A stretch of DNA of 9,759 bases from Leptospirillum sp. (lineage in GTDB: Bacteria > Nitrospirota > Leptospirillia > Leptospirillales > Leptospirillaceae), in the NCBI GenBank assembly GCA_027346125.1, contig DAIEST010000243.1, positions 1 to 9,759 on the forward strand. The letters run 5' to 3'. Made by a program: the position numbers and the translations under genes. Below the pieces are notes generated by a model, which saw nothing but the letters and a program-made list of their open reading frames with translations, ran no database searches and was not told where the DNA came from. Positions 5,401 to 9,759 of this stretch are shown one piece after another (the stretch's first letter is position 1; every line of letters starts with the position of its first letter).

Positions 5401-6890
5401 GCCGTAAAGGCAAGGAATGGCTCACGATCGGAGAGCTTCAGGAAATGACCCAGTCCCGTTGGGCTGGCTATTCTCTCCCTCCGGAAACCTCTCTGACAGG
5501 GGCGGTGACGGATACCCGTGCCATGGTGCCCGGAAGCGTTTTCGTCGCGATCGAGGGAGAGCGGTTCGACGGTCACTCCTTTCTTCCGGAAGCATTTTCC
5601 AGGGGAGCTGTCGTTGCGATGGTCTCCCGGGAAATTCCCGGTGCGGGCCCCCAGCTTGTCGTACCGGATACGCTGCGGGGACTTCAGGGAATCGCACGGG
5701 CGGTCCTTTCCCGGCGCTTCGGGGAGGGGAAAAAACTTGTAACCCTTACGGGAACGGCCGGGAAGACGACGACCCGGGAACTGCTTCGGCTGGTTCTTGG
5801 AGGAGAGAATGGGCATGTCCATTCCAACCGTCTGAACTGGAATAACGAGATCGGTGTTCCCAGAACCCTCTGGGAATGGCCTCCCGAATCTCCGGAAGCC
5901 GTTCTGGAAGTCGGTATCCGAAAACCTGGGGATATGGACTTTCTCGGGCCTATTCTCGTTTCGGATGTGGCGGTTGTGACCTCGATCGGGGAAGGGCACC
6001 TTGAGACGATGGGTTCCGTCCACGGGGTCTGGCAGGAAAAATCAAGGCTCCTGGAGTATGTTCGTCCCGGGGGGACGGTTGTCCTGCCCCTCGAAATTCT
6101 TGAACGGTTCTCCCTGGCTCCGTTTTTTCAGAAACAGGATCTGAATATTGTCCTTGTCACGATGACTCTTCCCGAAACGAACCCGGACACCGTATTTCTC
6201 TCTCCTCTTCCTTCCGGAGCCTCGGTTCTGGAAGGAAGGGTCAGCGTGGACGGGACGGGGGGGTGGCATCTGTCCGGCCGGTTGGGAACGGAGAGCTTCG
6301 AATGCCTCCTCCCTTCCCCTTCATCGCTGCTGGCGATGGATGCGCTCCTGGCCCTTGCGGCCGGCCGGGCACTTGGAGTCCCTCTTTCGGAAGGAGCCAC
6401 CCGGATCCGGTCATTCCATTCCCTTCCGGGACGGATGCAGGTCTCGCGGACACCGGAGGGTGCGATTCTCCTTCTCGACCACTACAATGCGAATCCCCTG
6501 TCGATGGCAGGGGCTTTCGACTGGGCATTCCGGATCTGGAAAAAGGAGGCCGACCGGAAAGGCCAGGAGCTTCCGGGAAAGTTTCTGGCAGTTCTGGGGG
6601 ACATGCTGGAGCTTGGGGAAGAGTCCGCCTCCCTTCATCGGGAGATCGGGACCGAGGCTTCGTTTTTCCCGTTTTCCGGAATCTTTTACAAGGGACATTT
6701 TTCCGGGGCCTTCCGGGAAGGGTTTGAGCATGGCGGCGGATCTCCTTCCATCGTGCAGGACATTCCCGGAGAGGGCAATCTTCCCGACGGGTTTTTCCCT
6801 CCTCTCGCGGCGGGGGATGTCGTTCTTGTCAAGGGATCCCGTGGAATGCATCTCGAACGGGAAGCCGCTCTCCTTGGCGAGGGGGCCTGA
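5397..6890 (+). CDS. murF: UDP-MurNAc-tripeptide:D-Ala-D-Ala ligase MurF
   Basis: MurF adds D-Ala-D-Ala to the UDP-MurNAc-tripeptide in the cytoplasm, giving the pentapeptide that MraY uses. The product is 497 residues, at the longer end of the family. The N-terminal domain has TDTRAMVPGSVFVAIEGERFDGHSF (38-62). The central domain has the P-loop TGTAGKTTT (118-126), SNRLNWNNEIGVPRTL (143-158), EVGIRKPGDM (171-180) and TSIGEGHLETMGS (195-207). The C-terminal domain has DHYNANPLSM (361-370), VLGDMLELGEESASLHREIG (399-418) and VLVKGSRGMHLE (476-487). The GTG start overlaps the murE stop (GTGA) and has GGGAGG (5385-5390) six bases ahead, which indicates coupled translation. The stop shares one base with the mraY ATG. 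Confidence 0.96.
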   Translation: MSRKGKEWLTIGELQEMTQSRWAGYSLPPETSLTGAVTDTRAMVPGSVFVAIEGERFDGHSFLPEAFSRGAVVAMVSREIPGAGPQLVVPDTLRGLQGIARAVLSRRFGEGKKLVTLTGTAGKTTTRELLRLVLGGENGHVHSNRLNWNNEIGVPRTLWEWPPESPEAVLEVGIRKPGDMDFLGPILVSDVAVVTSIGEGHLETMGSVHGVWQEKSRLLEYVRPGGTVVLPLEILERFSLAPFFQKQDLNIVLVTMTLPETNPDTVFLSPLPSGASVLEGRVSVDGTGGWHLSGRLGTESFECLLPSPSSLLAMDALLALAAGRALGVPLSEGATRIRSFHSLPGRMQVSRTPEGAILLLDHYNANPLSMAGAFDWAFRIWKKEADRKGQELPGKFLAVLGDMLELGEESASLHREIGTEASFFPFSGIFYKGHFSGAFREGFEHGGGSPSIVQDIPGEGNLPDGFFPPLAAGDVVLVKGSRGMHLEREAALLGEGA

Positions 6891-7963
6891 TGCTGTTCCA
6901 GCTTTTCCATCTGCACCAGGAAATCCCGTTTTTCAATATTTTCAGGTACATCACTTTCCGGGCGATCTATGCCACGGTCACTTCCATGTTGCTTCTCCTG
7001 GTGCTGGGTCCCTGGCTCATCCGGTGGCTGAGGCGTGTCCAGGTCGGACAGGAGGTCCGGGACGACGGACCGAAGTCCCATCTCTCCAAACAGGGAACGC
7101 CCACGATGGGCGGGGTGCTGATCCTTCTGGGCATTTTCGTCTCCACCCTTCTCTGGGCGGATCTGTCCGACCGGTACGTCTGGATGGTCCTGATCAGTCT
7201 GGGGGTGAACGGAACGATCGGTTTTCTGGACGATTACCTGAAAGTGGTCCGGAAAAAGTCGAAAGGGCTTCTGGCATGGCAGAAGTTCAGTCTCCAGATC
7301 GTGACGGGAGTGCTTCTGGTCCTCTGGTATCTGTACGTCTCAAACGGTGACACCCGGATTGTGGTGCCCTTTCTGAAGGTACTGAATCCCGCGCTGGGAC
7401 TCTTCTTTCTGCCGTTTGCTGTCGGCGTTCTGGCGGGGACGGCCAATGCCGTCAATCTGACGGACGGTCTTGACGGACTTGCGATCGGTCCGGTCATTGT
7501 GGTTTCCCTGGCCTTCATGGGAATCACTTATGTGACGGGGCACCATCTCTTTGCCCGCTATCTCGAAATTCTCCATGTCCCTGGCGCGGGAGAGCTGGCG
7601 ATTGTCTGCGGCGCGATGGTGGGGTCGTCCCTCGGGTTTTTATGGTTCAACTCCTATCCGGCTTCCATCTTTATGGGCGACGTCGGCTCCCTGGCGCTTG
7701 GGGGGGGGATCGGCATGATGGCGATCATCACCCGCCAGGAATTGCTTCTGGTTGTTCTCGGCGGGATTTTTGTCGCCGAGGCGGTTTCTGTCATCGCCCA
7801 GGTACTGTCTTTCAAGATCCGGAAAAAACGGGTTCTCCGGATGGCACCCCTGCACCATCATTACGAACTTGGGGGTCTGGAAGAGCCCAAGGTGATCGTC
7901 CGGTTCTGGATCGTCTCGATTATTCTGGCACTGATCAGTCTCAGCACCTTCAAGCTCCGTTGA
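6890..7963 (+). CDS. mraY: Phospho-MurNAc-pentapeptide translocase MraY
   Basis: MraY is an integral membrane enzyme that moves phospho-MurNAc-pentapeptide from UDP to undecaprenyl phosphate and makes lipid I. The product is 357 residues, the family norm, with about ten hydrophobic segments. Signature motifs are GTPTMGG (69-75), the catalytic-region FLDDYLKV (112-119, D114 and D115), NAVNLTDGLDGLA (186-198), the Mg-binding FMGDVGS (261-267, D264) and MAPLHHHYE (318-326) near the C-terminus. The ATG overlaps the murF stop by one base (TGATG) and has GAGGGGG at 6879-6885. A run of nine Gs (7700-7708) encodes GGG at 271-273 without breaking the frame. It lies between the cytoplasmic ligases murF and murD, the usual order. 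Confidence 0.97.
   Translation: MLFQLFHLHQEIPFFNIFRYITFRAIYATVTSMLLLLVLGPWLIRWLRRVQVGQEVRDDGPKSHLSKQGTPTMGGVLILLGIFVSTLLWADLSDRYVWMVLISLGVNGTIGFLDDYLKVVRKKSKGLLAWQKFSLQIVTGVLLVLWYLYVSNGDTRIVVPFLKVLNPALGLFFLPFAVGVLAGTANAVNLTDGLDGLAIGPVIVVSLAFMGITYVTGHHLFARYLEILHVPGAGELAIVCGAMVGSSLGFLWFNSYPASIFMGDVGSLALGGGIGMMAIITRQELLLVVLGGIFVAEAVSVIAQVLSFKIRKKRVLRMAPLHHHYELGGLEEPKVIVRFWIVSIILALISLSTFKLR
7700..7708 (+). repeat. G9 homopolymer tract within mraY
   Basis: Nine consecutive Gs, the longest single-base run I noticed in the window. It encodes glycines in the conserved LALGGGIG segment just after the Mg-binding GD motif. The frame is intact with nine Gs. Confidence 0.9.
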
Positions 7964-7977
7964 CCGAAGGAGATCCG

Positions 7978-9453
7978 ATGACCGAAGAGTTCCGCCCCGC
8001 CCTGAAACCGGGAGATCCATTGACTGTCCTGGGTGCGGGGAGGTCCGGTGTCGCAGCGGCTCGACTGGCCCGCTTCCTGGGTCATCCGGTCCGACTGGTG
8101 GATGAGGGGAACGGGCTCTCGGGGGAACTTGCGGAAACGCTGGTCCGGCTGGGTGTGTCGGTGGAGACGGGGTATGCCATCACCCCTGCCTGGGTCTCGA
8201 CCCTTCCGTTCGCGATTGTGAGTCCGGGGCTTCCCCCGATGAAGTGGGCGGGGGAAGAAGCCCCCCTTTTCCGGAAGAATGTCATGGGCGAGCTGGAATG
8301 GGCCGCGATGCAGACCGACGTTCCAATGGTGGTGGTGGGAGGGACGAACGGAAAATCGACCACCTCGGCTCTTCTGGCCCGTCTTCTGGAATCGGGAGGG
8401 GAACGCCCCTTTCTGGGTGGAAACTTTGGTACGCCACTGTCGGAAATGGTTCTCGAATGCCTGGAATCGGGAGAGGCCCGGTATAGCGCTGCCGTGGTCG
8501 AACTGTCGAGCTTTCAGGCCGAAACGCTCGGTTCCCTGTCTCCCAGAGTGAATCTTCTTCTGAATATCACGCCGGATCACCTGGATCGCTATCCTTCCTT
8601 CGACTCTTACCGCTCGGCCAAGTGGAATGCCTTCAAGACGCAGTCACCCGAGACGTGGGCGGTCTTGAACGGGGATCCTTCCTCCGGGATTCTTCCGATT
8701 CCTGGCCTGCCGTGCCGGACAGCCTTTTTTTCACTGGAACCGGAAGAGTCGCCCGACAATGCGCCCGGGCTCGTGATTTCCCGGGAAGGGGACAAGGCCC
8801 GTCTCAGGGGAGTTCCGGAATGTCCGGAAATTTCCTGGAATACGGGACGTTTTTCCCTGGAAGGTCATGGAAACCGGCAGAACATGGCCGCGGCCCTTCT
8901 GGGTGCGGCTCTTTTTTTCCTCGACCGGGGAATCCCTCTGTCCGGTCTTGAAAAATCGTTCGAAGAGGTTATTGCTTCCTTCCGGGGCCTTCCTCACAGG
9001 ATGGAGCCGGTCGGGGAGTGGAAGGGAATCCGTTTCATCAACGATTCGAAGGCCACCAATGTCGATTCGACCCGATTGGCCCTCAGGGGTTTTCGGGAAG
9101 GAAACCCGTCGCTCCACCTTATCCTGGGGGGAAGGGACAAGGGGGCTCCCTATGAACCGCTTCGACAGGAGATCGTCCGGTCGGTCAAATCCATTGTCGC
9201 ACTGGGAGAGGCCAGGGATCGGATCAGGAAGGAACTGGGAGACCTGGTGCCCTTCCAGGTGGCCCAGTCGCTGGAGGAAGCCGTGGAACTTGCTCTGGGA
9301 AGGGCTACTTCCGGGGATCGGATTCTTCTTTCCCCGGCGTGTTCCAGCTACGACATGTTTCACGGGTACGAAGAGCGCGGACGGATTTTCAGGGAGATTG
9401 TGGAGCGGTTCATCGCCAAACGGACGGAAAAGAACCCGGGAGGACAGTCTTGA
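7978..9453 (+). CDS. murD: UDP-MurNAc-L-alanine:D-glutamate ligase MurD
   Basis: MurD adds D-glutamate to UDP-MurNAc-L-Ala in the cytoplasm, using ATP. From ATG 7978 the product is 491 residues, somewhat longer than the roughly 440-450 usual. The N-terminal domain starts with the nucleotide-binding VLGAGRSGVAAARLA (17-31). The central domain has the P-loop GGTNGKSTT (121-129), GGNFGTPL (147-154), VELSSFQ (174-180), NITPDHLDRY (196-205) and SAKW with the expected carbamylated lysine K215. The C-terminal domain has GLPHRMEPV (337-345), FINDSKATNVDST (353-365), LGGRDKG (383-389) and LSPACSSYDMF (451-461). The frame is open back to 7642 inside mraY, but ATG 7978 has GAAGGAG (7966-7972) five bases ahead and gives the normal family N-terminus. 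It follows mraY by 14 nt and overlaps ftsW by 4 nt. Confidence 0.97.
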   Translation: MTEEFRPALKPGDPLTVLGAGRSGVAAARLARFLGHPVRLVDEGNGLSGELAETLVRLGVSVETGYAITPAWVSTLPFAIVSPGLPPMKWAGEEAPLFRKNVMGELEWAAMQTDVPMVVVGGTNGKSTTSALLARLLESGGERPFLGGNFGTPLSEMVLECLESGEARYSAAVVELSSFQAETLGSLSPRVNLLLNITPDHLDRYPSFDSYRSAKWNAFKTQSPETWAVLNGDPSSGILPIPGLPCRTAFFSLEPEESPDNAPGLVISREGDKARLRGVPECPEISWNTGRFSLEGHGNRQNMAAALLGAALFFLDRGIPLSGLEKSFEEVIASFRGLPHRMEPVGEWKGIRFINDSKATNVDSTRLALRGFREGNPSLHLILGGRDKGAPYEPLRQEIVRSVKSIVALGEARDRIRKELGDLVPFQVAQSLEEAVELALGRATSGDRILLSPACSSYDMFHGYEERGRIFREIVERFIAKRTEKNPGGQS

Positions 9454-9759
9454 CACCGGTGGTCCATCCGGAACAGGGAACGGCTTTTGAAGCCGTGCTC
9501 CACGATCCTCCCCATGTCCCTTCCCAGAAAGTGGACATGATCCTGTTTTTTTCGGTCTTTCTCCTTCTGTGCATCGGCATGGGAATGGTGATGTCCGCGG
9601 CCCTGGCCACCAACCAGCCATTCCGGTTGTTCAGCCGGCAACTGATTTCCGTCGTCCTTGCGCTTGCCGTCATGCTGGGGATCGCAAGAATCGACTATCA
9701 TCGCTGGATCCAGTGGAGATTGCCGATCTATGCCGGAGGTGTGGGGGTATTGCTCGCCC
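9450..9759 (+). CDS. ftsW: Septal peptidoglycan glycosyltransferase FtsW (N-terminal part, cut by window end)
   Basis: FtsW is a SEDS-family membrane polymerase that joins lipid II into septal glycan strands together with FtsI. About 103 residues are visible and the frame stays open to the window edge. A soluble N-terminal stretch of about 30 residues leads into the first membrane helix (MILFFSVFLLLCIGMGMVMSAA). Then come FRLFSRQLISVVLALAVMLGIARIDYHRW and a further hydrophobic start. The pattern of MVMSA, a short loop, F..RQL, a helix and RIDY is typical of FtsW/RodA. The TTG start overlaps the murD stop (TTGA) and has GGGAGG (9438-9443) six bases ahead. The position after murD, where ftsW normally lies, favours FtsW over RodA. 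The catalytic Asp region is outside the window. Confidence 0.93.
   Translation, partial: MTPVVHPEQGTAFEAVLHDPPHVPSQKVDMILFFSVFLLLCIGMGMVMSAALATNQPFRLFSRQLISVVLALAVMLGIARIDYHRWIQWRLPIYAGGVGVLLA

Noticed and set aside
6340..7350. 336-codon + strand frame across murF and mraY
   Set aside because: It is out of frame with both genes, whose conserved motifs continue through this region. The product is rich in Ser, Arg, Gly and Pro, typical of a frame shadow.
7642..7977. 112-residue N-terminal extension of MurD
   Set aside because: It lies inside mraY in another frame. ATG 7978 has a strong ribosome-binding site and gives the normal MurD start.
7861..8580. 239-codon open frame on the - strand across the mraY-murD junction
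   Set aside because: It is antisense to the MraY HHH motif and to the MurD N-terminus and P-loop, both clearly coding on the + strand, and its product resembles no family.

Overview
This window is the 5' part of a bacterial dcw (division and cell wall) cluster. Nine recognisable genes all lie on the + strand in the classical order: mraZ - rsmH (mraW) - ftsL - ftsI - murE - murF - mraY - murD - ftsW. The last is cut by the window end. The DNA is fairly GC-rich, and six of the nine chosen starts are GTG or TTG. MurE carries a DNPR motif, which in characterised MurE enzymes goes with meso-diaminopimelate, so a DAP-type, probably Gram-negative envelope is expected. Gene order and protein character would fit a deep-branching didermal group such as Nitrospirota (Leptospirillum-like), but that is only an impression and no search could be run.

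Layout. Positions 1-140 hold the unrecognised C-terminal tail of a possible upstream gene. Positions 141-308 are non-coding. At 309-336 there is a near-consensus sigma70 promoter (TTGACA, 16 bp, TATAAT). It is followed at once by three GTGG repeats at exact 10-bp spacing (345-369), which look like the MraZ operator and run into the mraZ ribosome-binding site and GTG start. From there to the end the genes are packed: 4-nt overlaps at murE/murF and murD/ftsW, 1 nt at murF/mraY, 11 nt at rsmH/ftsL, and 14-nt gaps at mraZ/rsmH and mraY/murD. The only larger gaps are 88 nt before ftsI and 46 nt before murE. The murE gap contains a 10-codon reading frame with a better ribosome-binding site than murE itself. 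I saw no terminator, so one long operon that continues beyond the window is the simplest reading.

How the genes work together. MraZ is the likely autoregulator and RsmH methylates 16S rRNA. MurD, MurE and MurF add D-Glu, meso-DAP and D-Ala-D-Ala to the UDP-MurNAc peptide (in the order D, E, F). MraY moves the finished phospho-MurNAc-pentapeptide to undecaprenyl phosphate at the membrane. FtsW (glycan polymerase) and FtsI (septal transpeptidase) build it into septal wall, with FtsL as their divisome partner.

I found no mobile element, CRISPR array, RNA gene or novel multigene system. The points worth a second look are local: the operator overlapping the mraZ start, the small ORF before murE, an altered motif in RsmH, a weak UDP-binding region in MurE, and a G9 tract in mraY.
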